Source: Scortum barcoo
Taxonomy: Eukaryota; Chordata; Actinopteri; Centrarchiformes; Terapontidae
Length of the DNA stretch: 64,000 nucleotides
Reading direction: 5' to 3'
Assembly (NCBI GenBank): GCA_023238725.1
Contig: CM041544.1
Coordinates: forward strand, 4,205,501 to 4,269,500
The first letter of the stretch is position 1. Each line of letters begins with the position of its first letter. The notes below the pieces were generated by a model, which was given only the letters and a program-made list of their open reading frames with translations, was not told the DNA's origin and searched no databases. Position numbers and translations under genes: made by a program. Of the stretch, positions 1-12,972 are shown piece after piece.

Positions 1-284
1 GGTTATGAAAATAACATCCATGACAAGTGAGCAAAAGATGCACAGAAACAAAACACCGTCTCTGTGCCCGTGTATGCACACTATGTCTGTTTGGATGAAA
101 GTCTAACATACTGTAGCTTCCTGCACTGATAATCAGGGTTTGAGTCCACCTGAGGCTCCCATCACTTAGTAAACACATGTGGTCATTTAAGGGATTTGTG
201 ATTATAGCCCCCGCTGAATGTTATGGCATATGTTATGTATATATGAGTGTCTTGGTTTATGTTGATGTGTGCGTGGGTGCAGAC
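1..284 (-). other. thada: start of thada intron 29 (partial)
   Basis: Starts at the exon 29 donor and runs off the left edge. No further thada exon or other element is seen in it. Confidence 0.7.
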
Positions 285-453
285 CTGCAGCAGAGTCCCG
301 TGGATGTGGTTATGTTGGATTTTGGGGCTGGGCTCTGGAGGAAGCTCCTGCAGTAAAGTGTGGACGGTGGATGGGACCTGGGTCACCAGCACGAAGGGGA
401 CGAGGGCCCGAGCCGCCATTTCTCTAGTCCGATACACTGCTGAGCGACCACAT
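285..453 (-). CDS. thada: thada exon 29, last exon in window (residues 1361-1417)
   Basis: It encodes [19 protein letters not shown] and NHIHGTLLQ, matching human [19 protein letters not shown] and NHIHGTLLQ. Acceptor TCTCCAG, donor CAG/GTCTGC, ending in phase 0. The rest of the gene (human continues for about 500 residues) is left of the window. Confidence 0.94.
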
Positions 454-2184
454 CTGGAGAACGAACACACACACACACACACATCATGGAAAGTCCTTAA
501 AATTACAGAACATGAATTGCTGTATTGTTATCATAATCTTTCAGTCTTTCATTATGTAACAGTATATGTTTGAGTTAACAGAGGAAGTTATACGGTTTCC
601 CACTATCACAGGTCATGAGGTTGTTATTGTAACTGTTCAGTTCAAATTATTTTATGGCTGTAACTTTGTTATGAAAAATGATGTAATCACTGTGTGTATT
701 GTCGATATTAATTATCATTATTATTTTGTACTCCAGCCACATTATGTCACGGACAAACTCTTAAGTTAGGAGTGATGAACCACGACTTATTTCATTTGGA
801 CGGTTGGTCACTATTTTTAATAAACATGTTATGTAACATCTCAATCTTCATTACAAAGGCAAATGATCAGACCCTAAGCAGACTAACTATCAAACAAACT
901 ATCTATTTTGTTTCCACACACAGTATCTCTGTGTCTCTTTTTCTTACACATAAAACACACAACCATTTACAGTAAGCACTGGTGATGGCACCTGATGGAG
1001 AATGTGGCCAGTCACCCTGAGTGCAGGCTAAAATTAACCTTGTTTACAAGCTGATAGCTATGGCAGTGTTATGACACCAGAGAAGGATGGACTGACACGA
1101 GGGAAGGACATGACCAAGCCCTGAATGAGATGAGGGGAGGGGGTGGGGGGACTGATCGAAAGGGACAGAGGAAGAGCTACTGCTACTAAAGGACATGAGT
1201 CAGTTCCTCAAAAACACCAAGACAATGTAATGTCGGTGACTTTTTCTATTTGAAAGCTTTTCTTCTAATCAGCTGCTGGTAAATCGAAGTCAGTGCTGTG
1301 CTAATCCATAATAAAAATAATAGAGTAGATGCTGACATATGCCAGGATGCTGGCCGGTCTTTGCCGGTGCTGACTTATATCAACACCAACAAACTATTTA
1401 CCAGTTCAGTGGGCAAAAAGAGTTCTGAAGTGCGCTATGAATTGGCCTTACATGCCTATAAAGTGCATACATTGAATACATACATACTGTAGAGTCACAT
1501 GGGAGCACCGCCAAGCACATGCATTAAGGCCAAAAGCCATAGGAGGACGATGGGTGTGTGTTTGTTGTAGGCTGTTTACAGGGTCTGTGATGGCATTAAA
1601 GGCGGCTGTGGAGGCCAAACAGGCAGAACCAGCTCCACTGTGGAAAATCCAGGCAGAAGGTTCCAGATAAATCCAGAAACACAGATCCATCACTACAACG
1701 GTATGCAGAGATGAAAAGGAAGATTTTTTTTTGGCTTTGGTGTGAGAGAGGGTGAGACATGTTCAAAGACACAAACATACAGCTGCGTGCAATCTAAACT
1801 GAGAAGTGTGTAAGGAAGACAAACACGTCGATGACTGCAAATGATTACATGCTCGTTGTTAATCTTCTTTGAGCGCTGAAAATTATCTGTCAAAAACTCC
1901 CCGGGCAGTCCGGCTGCTACGAGACAAAGTAAAATAGGCTTGAAATCAATATGGACTTAAACAAAGAGGGGGCTGTTTGCTTTGCTGTTTAAGTCAACTG
2001 TCAACAAATGTTTTTCCACCTGCTGTGAGCATGCCTCCCGCCTTTACACACACACACACACCTATGGTGAGACAGACAACCAAAGACCCTGTATCAAACA
2101 GAGACAACAGTTTGCATTCCTGAACTCTAGAAGCCTGTACATGTGAATTTATGTGAGCAAGCGTTTCTCTCTCGCTCTCTCTCG

Positions 2185-2228
<44 letters not shown>

Positions 2229-4366
2229 TAATGACCAAACTCCATGTCCATTCCTCACTTTCCACCCCTCCCAGTTCCCATTTGGGGCCCATATGTTAAC
2301 TATCTGTGCTAATTTGTCCCATTGAAACACTTTTGCAAAAGGAAATGACAGTTTGGAAGGGTGTAATTTTAGAAACAGGGCCGTCCCCTGTGGGGTCATA
2401 GTCAGACTGCTGACTGGCATGGACGAGGCTCATCTGGGCCTCATTTTGAGGAGCTGGGAGAATGGTTTTCTCCACAGACACTGTAGCATGTTGGCTACGA
2501 ATGCAGGAAAATTAGGGAGGAAAGTGGTGACTCAATTAAAATAATTTAGCTTCATTCATGAGGATGAGATGTAGCTGTCTGACTAGAATCTCAACTCTTT
2601 TTGGCATTTAATCGTTTTGTTTTCTGTCAGTGTGTAGAATTGGACAGTGTCTAACTGTGGCATCCAGTGGTAGCATTAAAAACAAGGACATCATCAAAAT
2701 TGTACTTAAGTATAATAATTAAGTAAATGTACTTCGTAACCTTCCGGCTCTATTGTAATCAGACTAAAGTTGCTGCTTTGAGGTTTAACTAGTTTTACAG
2801 TCATCTGAATAAAATATAATAAGGAGAATAAAGTTGCTTCTAATAATATCACGCCACTAATTTTAAATTCAGGTTGGCCCAGATTGTAGACAGACAGTAT
2901 CAGTTCACATTTTGAAGATCAACTGTGGAACATGTAACTAAAATGTTTCCTTCCAGCGTCTGGCCGAGTTCAGCCGCCGTTGGAAAGTTCAGCTTTCTCT
3001 CAGCATTCGTTTACAATTTTTCACCATAACATTGTCAGTGTCCATGCGAGCCAACGAAATGATACCACCAGCAATGTTAAAATCTCTGTTTGGTGGAAGG
3101 GGTGGGGGTGGGGGGGAAGCTGACAGTGGTTCTTTCTGAAGCCTCGCTTTAGTTTATGAGCATTACCCGTTCAAAAGAAATGAGATATGAGTCAGCGAGG
3201 ACGAGAAAGGAAAGGAAAGGGAGCGAGGCCGGGAGGGCGAGGACAGATGCCTGGACTGGATATCAGAGGGCATAAATCTCAGAACGCTGAGGCTTTAGCG
3301 TCGAGGCAAAGAGGGAACGAGGGAGAGGGAAAAGAAAGAAGCCAAAAAAGAGGCACTGGAGGAGAGAAGATAAACGTTAAGGGCTGGAAAGAAGCAGCCA
3401 TCAATTATTAGAGCAAATGTCTCTGCTCATCATCGTCCTCCCCCTCTTTGTCGTCATAATCATCATTCTCTTCGTCATTATCCGAGCAGGTGTGACGCAT
3501 GCCGAGGTCTGGGCAGCAGGAGAAATGTCGGGGGGGGGGTTGGGACGATATAAAGATAAAATGCTGGGGGGAAAAAAGGGGAAAAATTATTTGGCATCAC
3601 GCTTCATCCTCGCAACAGAGCTAAGCTACCTTTAATCCTTCAAGGTGGTGGGGCAGATCATATTGAGAGAGGGAAGGAGAGGGTGAGGAGGAGGAGGGAG
3701 GGGGTGACAGTCGTTGACCTCAGACACGTCTGCACACGCCTGGGAAGGATGAGCTGGGGGGGGTGGGGGCTGGTGGGGGTAAAGGGGTCTTGGTGAAGAG
3801 AAACACGGCTGGAGCCAAAGAAATTAGAGCTGGGCTATATTTAACATTTCCAACATGTGGGCTTCATTTGGGTGGATGTGTGTGCAGCATACCTCCTCTG
3901 ACAGCAAGAGCCAGTCAGCGAGTCATTGCTCAAGCTATCGACCTGTTAGCCGCATCCACAAGAGACAGGAGAGGAGTTATATAAAGAGTCTGGTAAAATC
4001 AGTTCATCAATAACTGATCTAGGAAGAATGATGATGTTTTTTTTTTTTTTTTTTAAGCCCGCACGAGGCAACTCTGACGCTCCAAATGGTAACAGTTAAT
4101 GTTAGCCCAGCCGCCTTGTGCTTACAGCCCCGCCGCCCTGTGATCCTGCTTCACTTTCCATTTGTCGCCCTCTGACCAGAATGTCATTTAGGCAAACGGG
4201 ATGAACGCCTGATGTGGAGATGTCTGGCCCAGCTTTGTGATTAAGGCGCATAAGAGACAACTTCCCCAGTCTTAATTGAAAGCATCATAAAGAGGATATA
4301 AATGGAAAGCTCATGAGAGCGCGGTTCTGCTGGAAACAGGACGCCTTCCAAAACGGCTCAAAGCTA

Positions 4367-4398
<32 letters not shown>

Positions 4399-7300
4399 AA
4401 CTGACTGAAAAGATTAGAGATTTTGCAATTTTGCACAAATTTAATTTTACCGTAATCGACGATCTTATCTGAAGAGATTAAATGGAAAACAGAAGTGTGT
4501 CTTAAATAACAGGGACCGAATGATGTGCTTAGCAACATTAGTTGTACCCATTCAGCAACTCTAAGGATGAATGCACAGAGATTAGAGAAGTGCACAATTT
4601 AGCAACTGTTATTTAACATGGTCCCTGTTTATACTGGCTGCAGGCGATGGGGGACAAAATACGCAGTCTTCACTCAGAGAAACAATGTTTTGTAAGGTTA
4701 ATGAGAAGCTAATATGAGGATTTAACAGCCTGGCTTTGTTAACTCAATTGTAAATCCTTTAAAGGTACAGTGTTTTAAGTTTAACACTCTATTTTTGTGT
4801 CTTCCCTCCAGTGTTTCCTTGCTGAACACTGGAGGGATAGTAACACTAAAAACAACGTAACTTTGGAACATATTCACACTGAGTCAGACTGCCGGTGCTT
4901 ATGGACAAAACAGAAGGAATGATTACAGTAAGTGGATCCATTTCATGTGTCAACCGCATGGTGGCGCTGGAGGAAAAGCCAGAGGATCAAATTTATCAGT
5001 ATTCATCTTCTAGGGGCCATGAATATAGAAATAGTTGATATCTCCATCTAGAGTGGTTACAAACTAAAATTATGTGGACATCTGTTTCAGTCAGCTGTTT
5101 GGGAGCGAAAAAAAAACATATTAGGTATAATACTATCCTAAGAACAACATCTACTCACAAACACACTACGACACTGTAGTGATGTATCACATGTGTAAAA
5201 CCAACATCTACCAACTACCAACACACATACAATAACAGACACACAGATTAAAAACTACAAGTGCTGTTATCTAAACCGTCAGCAGAGCACTGCAACCTCA
5301 AGGTCTCAGCCCCCATCTCTTTCCAAACACACACACACACACACACACACAGCATACAATTCTTCCTCTCCAAGTGCACTGCTTTTAACTCAAGAGAGAG
5401 AAATCAAAAGCTTTTACAAACATGAAAACTTTCATATTTTACCATGTAGAAGCTTGTCTGGACACACGCTGTGATATATTTTACATTTTCTGGGAGGGCG
5501 TGGATGGTGTCTTCTCTCAGTTCGGTTCACCTGAGACCGCAAGTTGCACCGGGAGAGCGCAACATGTGAGGAAGATCACATTATCTCCCCCTCTGCCAGC
5601 TCTCCATCCGAAAAACATCAGCTGCTGTGTTTGTTGGCACGCCAGGTTGTTTGGGAAGCAAGACTTCGCAAAACTGAGCTTCGATCTGCACAGTGGTGAG
5701 CAAGTGGGTCAACTCTATATCTAAAAATGTACAAAAGTGATCTGCACAGGGTGTGCAGACATTTTTACACAATGAAAACAGAAATATTTTTATTCCCATT
5801 TCGATTCCTCTGACTGTGTGGGCATATCTCATGTTTCTAGTCATTACAACCAGCCGGACGTTTTAAACCTCTTGATGGATCAGTCATCTTTTAAAAAGGG
5901 GCTGTTGAAAGGTTTGGACTTAAATTAACATTGAGAGCAAAAGGTTCAGATTAGATGGTAATTTTTTTTTTTTTTAGCATTTTGTGCATTGGGAATGGAT
6001 TATATCAATAAGGGTCCTCACAAGAGCAGTAACACCAACATATGTGTGTGTGTGTACGAGCTTCAGTTGCACTTGCAGGTGCAGAAGCAGAAGATGAACA
6101 TGTACCAATAATATTTAGTGCTTTCTCCGTCTGAGGAATGAGAAAAATGAAGGCTGGAACCACAGTTTCCCATTCGCCTGTAAGCTTTACTCCCCGTTAA
6201 ACGCTGAGTGGAGTTCAGATAAAACCAGCCACAATCTAATCAACCGCTGTGACACAAGACAGTACAAGAACCAATGCAGAAACTGGCCGGAGAGACGAAG
6301 CCGGATGAGGCGGGTGTTTTGTCTTAGCTTGCGGTATATAATAAGTATAATGAGCAGTTTCTTGTTTTTCCACACAGGGCGATACATTTTGGGGAGCATA
6401 ACGTCAAAGACACGGCCAAGAAATGATGTGAAACAAGTTCATATAAAAGATGCGGAGGCACCTGTACAAACAGAACAGATGAACACATACATGCATGCGC
6501 ACACACACAGAGATATTAATGTTTAGACTGCAGGTGTTTTGTCTTGGTGATTGTTCTATACTTAGACTAAGTTCTGGTTCAGAGAAACGTTGCTCAAGAG
6601 GTTTATCATGGCTGAGAGAGCAGGTGCGTGACCCTCTTGGGTTTGATAGAGCATTCCCCGTGACAGAGTTTCTTTAAAACCTTTATTTAAGCGCCTGAGC
6701 TGGCTGGAAACGCGTTCTCATTGATAGCGATGACACAAAGGAGGAGCTGCTGATGGGAAGAGCATTATATCCATTCACCAAGCCGCTGAGCTGCTCTGCT
6801 GAGACTCCTGAAGCAGTTATTCTTTTTTGAAATCACTTCAAGCCCTTTTATGATGGAAGGGAGCGATTTGACAGAAGCATAGCGGCAGTACGGAACAAAA
6901 AGAGCGTTATGAAAACTTATTCCTAAGCAAACATCACAAAGACAGGCAGAGAAATAACACCAACTGTGATGACAGACAGACACAGATTATATAGAAGATC
7001 TTAAGCTACTGGTGTGCGTGTGAGTGTGTGTTTTTAAGTACGTCTGGGTGTATTTTCACAAGCTTGTGTGCGCAGTATATTTGTATGCGTCTGGCTACCA
7101 TTTTTAGATGCAATGTATGCAGTAATATAAGCTGCCAACAATAGATGTACTCACACTCAACACACACACGCACTGAAACAATTGAAACTTTTGTGACAAA
7201 CTGATCTAAACACAAGGTTCATTTATCAGACTGTATCAATCTTCCTCAGCAGAAAGAATGGACTTTCGATCTTGACCTTTATGCTGACATGGACGCGAAG

Positions 7301-7739
7301 TGTGCTCAAAGAAATGGATAAATGAACAGTTTCATGACAACTAGATCAACTTCTTACTGAGGAAGTTTGTGCGATACAAGAAAAGCTTTAAATTGATCTT
7401 TCTGTGAACTTTCAGTATCAACTGCATCAAAATTGTTGCATTATTAACACATTATGGTGACACTGGTGTCATTTCCACATGAAAGTGACAATAATGTAAT
7501 TAAGGGTTTTTCAATTTGAGACCTTTAAGCAACAAAACTTACCCAGCATAATGCATGTGTCTATAATGTATGTATGCTTGTGCCTGTGTAGCACTGACAC
7601 CCACCTAATGATGAAGGGCATGAAAGGAGCGAGTCCAAGGGGCGAAGAGGACCCATCCATGGGAGAAGGGTAGAGCCGACTGAGCACCAGCAGCAGCAAG
7701 AACAGACTGGGGTGAAGCTTCACCTGACCACTGTCACTG

Positions 7740-7783
<44 letters not shown>

Positions 7784-10700
7784 CAGATTTGATCATCATC
7801 ATTTATCAATTCAGATAATGGCGCATACTTCTGGACGGTCTCTCTTCAGACGCATAAGCAAACAAACAACAGGGAAAAGACAAGTATGTCAACCAAATCT
7901 CAGCTGTTATCCTGCATGTTTTTAGTCATTTCAGTGTTCTCTGTCCATATTTGGCTGTCTCATCTGTCGGACTGAGACAACGACTTTTAAAATTTATGAA
8001 TAAAACAACCAGGCTTTTGCCAAGAATGTGACCTACTTGAGGAGTTCTGATTAGAGCAATGACAAATCAATTTTAGAACTGCTTGTTTTATAGATTTGCT
8101 TTATAGGAAAACTTCAGGAATTAGCTTTCTCGCTGAGTTAGATGTGAAGCTTGATACCAATCTTGTCTCTTTATCTTTGTTGATATTCTGTAGCTTTAGT
8201 CGTCTAAGAAAAACCAAATCTGCTTGCAGTTCTACCGTGCTGTCTGTGTTTTGCATCAGGAATATGGCCGACACGTGAAAGCCACACATAATCAAAATAC
8301 CAAACCAAAATATAACTAAACTAAATTCCCCCTCGCTCTGTAACACAGACCGCATATCTAAAACCACCCACGCTCCGATACAGTCATCTCCTCATCCGTC
8401 CTTGAGCCGAGTGTTTCATCTCCCTCTTTTTCCTCCATCCAAATCTCCTCACCGCCAGCTGAGTCAGAATGGAAACTGTCCGTCTCTGCCAGCGGCTTCA
8501 CAGTTTCACTTTGACACACTCACACAGATGAGGGAAAGAGGGACAAAAGCAGGAGGAACAGGCAAAAACGCACGCCATGAAACAAAAGCAAAATGACAGA
8601 AAGGTCTGAAGATGTCTCATATAAAGAAGGGCCGTGATTTGCATTCAGAGGAATTTTATTCCCTCTTGTCCTGCTGTCAGATTCCAGATCTCTGAGGGGT
8701 GAATCGAGTGGAAAAATCAACTCCTCAAAAGTTTTATATCTGCCAGCGTGGGAGGATTTTTACTTTATCTTGCTGTTAATAAATCCACTCAAGCTTTGTG
8801 GTGTTATTTCAGCAGTGTGTAAGGTGAAAAGATCACCTTAGAATATGAGAATTTCATGGGAAAACTGTGTTTACAATGGATGGAGCGCCTGCAGCTGAGC
8901 TTTGTGTAGGTCTGAAAGTATGTAAGGTCTGCTTTTATGAGTGTGTGAGTGTGTGTGTGTGTGTGTGTCAGGAGAGCGATATGTCCTTCGGGCCCCACTA
9001 TCATTAGCCATGAGGATCTCATAGAACCGATAAAGAAGTACAGACCCCTCTGCGAGAGCGACTTGTGCTTTTCATTACTTCATTCAACAACGCACACACG
9101 GAGCAATCCGCTGGGACTGCCATAGATCGGCGAGATGGGAAATGTAATAGCAGCCCAATTAGTAACTGGTCTAACGTGTTTAGTGTCACAGTTTAGTCAG
9201 GCACAACGGGACAGGATGTGATGTCAGAGAGACAAAAGGGGGGCAGACGGAGAGGAACTGCGAACATATCAGGCCTTGTTGGGATACGGCTGGAGGCAGA
9301 AACACTTGACAGGATGAAAACGAGACTCTGTGGCATGTTGTGGCACTCGCAAACTCCACGTCGACGTCTTCCGTGAATGTCTGCTCTCTCCCCTCAAACT
9401 CCTCAATCATGTCCAGTGCACGGCTGTTTGATGAAAGGTTATCTTTGTTTTGCATCCTTTGAAGAGAGTGGGAACGCTGACCTTAAGTATTTTTATTCCT
9501 CATTTATAAAGCAGTGAAAGGGACAAAGTAGCTGAGACACAAAAGAAGTTCTAAAGTAAACTAATGCTTTGGCTTACCAAAAAGTTAGTTCTCATGTGAA
9601 TAAATCACCAGTTTTGTTTAGAAAATTAGAAAAAAGTATTTGGTATGTGATACGAAAACTGTTTTCTTTGGAAGTGGAGGCTGTGGCAGATAAGACAGTG
9701 TGTACTGCAAGAGCAGTTTGAAATGTGGGTACTGACCTGAAACAGCTTCAGAGATAAACCTGCTCAAGATAATCAGGTTAGGAATTTGAAATGTATGAAT
9801 CTGAGGTCAGCATTCTTATCTGTACACTAAGGATATGGCAGCATATTCCTAACAAAATCAAAAGTCATCCACTTGAAAAGAGGCCAAACACAGCACGGGG
9901 TGCAAACAGTAAAGTGCGAGCATACACGGTGCGACTGGAGTTTTGAGTTAAGATACGTCAAAGTAAGTCCAAAGTAACACCTACTAACACAGGAGGGAAA
10001 TGTGATTGATAACAGGTACAAAACATAGAAATTAGAGCGTTAATTTAACTGATTTTAGCCATTAATCAACAACTCAACAGAAACTTTGAGGCTATTTTAG
10101 TCTGGTTTGAAGTACTTTACATTATGTAACATGACATGCTGGCTGACAGGCGACACTTTCAGAGCGTGCCTTCTTTACATGCTACAGCCATGATTACTAC
10201 CCTGAAATACAGCAACCGACTGTCTGTCTGTCAGATGTCTTGACTATCTCTGTGGACACAGGACTGTTTTCTATTTAGAACTCTTCTTCATGGTATTTGT
10301 TAGGGGAGAGCATCAGAAGGGAGATCGGTTACACAGTATATAATGTATACAGAGACCAAAGTGCAACCTTACAGTTCCAGATCTCCCTTCTATAATCTTT
10401 TGTATATCGTGGCCTATTTTGGGAATGCACTTGTACTGTAAGTTCTGTAAAACCACTAACAGCAGCTTTCTTGCCTCCTGTCCTGCTGTGTATTGCTACA
10501 GTGTGGTGTGGTTGGTCTGTTTGGGTGGCGCGATACGCTGAGATGATGTGGGAAGTCAGAGAGACGAGATCTGGTTCCGTGGGAAATTTGCAAATGTTTT
10601 AACAAGGGTCGAAGGGAGTGAGGGGAATTGTGAAAGAGCTAGTCTGAAAAAGCAGTCAATTAATTGGATCCATATTAAGATAAGGCCACCGGGGGAGCTG

Positions 10701-12919
10701 CTGAACGGCCCAAACTTTTAAAGAGGGAGCTGCGGCTAAGCTAAAAAAGATAAGGCCAATGAACCTCAGTGGACTCAGCTCACCACTGCAAAACGTAAGC
10801 TCAACAAGACACTTCACTCGATTCGGTCGTAAAATCGTGTGCATGGAGCAAATCATTTGTCAGTTGTGCAAGTGATACTTTGCAATAAAAAAGGCCCACA
10901 CTCAATCTTGAAACTACTTGATTAGAGAAAACTGCGTAATCGTCTTGAGACCATGAAAGAGCTTCACTGTAAGTAAAACTAAACTTATAAATGGGTTCAC
11001 AGAGGTGCGAAAAGTTATGGCAAGGCCTGAATGTGGAGGGTATGTGTGTGTGGATGAAGGAGGACCACCTCACCTTTCCACTGTGGCTGCAGCCTCCTCC
11101 AGCTGGTTCAGAAGGAACGGATAGAGGGCTGGGAAACGAGTGAAAAACTCCCGACCGGTCATCCTGACGGGAGAGAGAAAGAGAGAGACAGAAAGAGTAA
11201 GAATGATGAGATACGAGGAGTCTCAAGCTGGCTGTTTCTAAAGTACAGAACAAGCAGTCCCGAAAGTCTTATCCACACGAGAAAAAACATGATGTTTGGG
11301 GACTTTAGGAGCTCCGTTGTTTATGGTACAAGTTCCATACTTAGGTTTTACAGCTTATACAACTCTCGGAAATTATTTTGAACGAGACTCAACGCTTAGC
11401 AGTGTTTACCATGGTCAAAATGGACATTTTAACATGCTAACATCTGCGAATTAGCACTAAACATAAAATCTAATTGAGGCCGATGAGAATCACCTTAATT
11501 TTGTAGGTACTAAAGAGGAGGACAGAAATAATATTTAGACCTGATGGTGGTGCTAAATGAAAGGTCAGAAGCTCACTAGTGTTTTTACAGTTCATCCTGA
11601 GGTGGACATGAATGTCTCTTCCACATTTAATAATTACCATTTTAAAGACATTTTGCTCAAAAGCAGACATTTCAACCTCACAGTAACACACTGTAACAAC
11701 AACTATCACAGGCTGCAGCATGTAGTCCTGCCTGTAAACTGACACTGACATGTAAAATATGGACATGAATTGTGGAACATTTGTATAACTTTAAAACTGA
11801 AAGAGAAAGTGCATGATGGTTTATTCCTAACCCTGACAGTCCTTTGACTCAAAAATAAGCTCCGCTCACCACAGTGGCTCTTTTTGGAGTTTGACCTCAT
11901 GTATGAACATGCAGGAGACTGTGAGGTGAGAACGAAACTGAAAATAAATGTTTGTGTCAAATGGGAGATTGTTGGAAGGTGAATTAATGTATTCAGGAGA
12001 ATTACAGGTCTCTTGATCTTCAGAACAAACCCATGTAAAGAGAGACCACATACACTGAGGTCAGGGATGGGAGGCTCTGGCAAATTATAAAATTAGACAA
12101 ATTATTATATCAATTACTAGAAAGAAGAAAGGAATGATTAGAAATATTAGGAAGGCCAAGTATATCATATTAAAAGGCAACACATAGAATCTCTCCAGAG
12201 AGTAAAACTAGCTGCCATCATGAATCACCGTTAACAGAGGAGAAACATCAGTGGATTTACTTTGAATTCCAGTTCATTAAATAACCTGACAGTCAGTAGT
12301 GATTAAATTCATATGTTCCAAAGACTCTTCATCATTTCCCCTCCTCTGCTTCTTGCTGTTTCTCATTATGTCACTTTCATGGAGGGAGAGAGAGCCTTTA
12401 GTAAAATGTTGTGAAGCTCTGATAAGGAGGTGGCCTCTTGCCAAATACTTTCTACCTAAACAAATCCGAGCTTTATGTTAGCTTACGCTGCTACAGCTAG
12501 AAATAAACAGTTACAGCTGTGTGTATACACACACTGCACCATGTGCCATGGTCACGTGTGTTTGTGCTCATGCATTCACTCACACACACATACACAATTG
12601 TCAATAAAATGACAAACTTTATATTTAACACAGGCGGTCTTCCTGCTGTAACCGGCATTCAGCCTCAGGGCCATTAAAGTTTTTATTTAACTCTGTCCGT
12701 CTAAATCAAGTTGCTCCTGAAGGGAAGAGGTCTGGCCTGCCAAGCACATGATCACAAGACTGGAGGGATCGCATACTGCTTCAGTCACGACTGTCATTGA
12801 TTCTGGACTAATGCACGCACACACACTGGAGCTGGTTCAAGTTAGCAACAGTAACAAGAGTGCAAAAGTAATAAGAGTAAAGTAAAAATGAAAAGCACAG
12901 AAATGTGTATATTATGTGT

Positions 12920-12972
<53 letters not shown>

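Larger units (their letters stand above)
454..7604 (-). other. thada: thada intron 28, about 7.2 kb, non-coding
   Basis: It holds CA tracts (about 463-482, 2050-2060, 2195-2225, 5331-5350), a T run at 4038-4055, a (GAT)n tract, purine-rich stretches (3190-3380, 3660-3710), a hairpin at 4804-4836 and two degenerate dispersed repeats (2690-2760, 4940-5090). A complex block at 4080-4350 could be regulatory. No further coding exon or RNA gene is supported. Confidence 0.7.
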
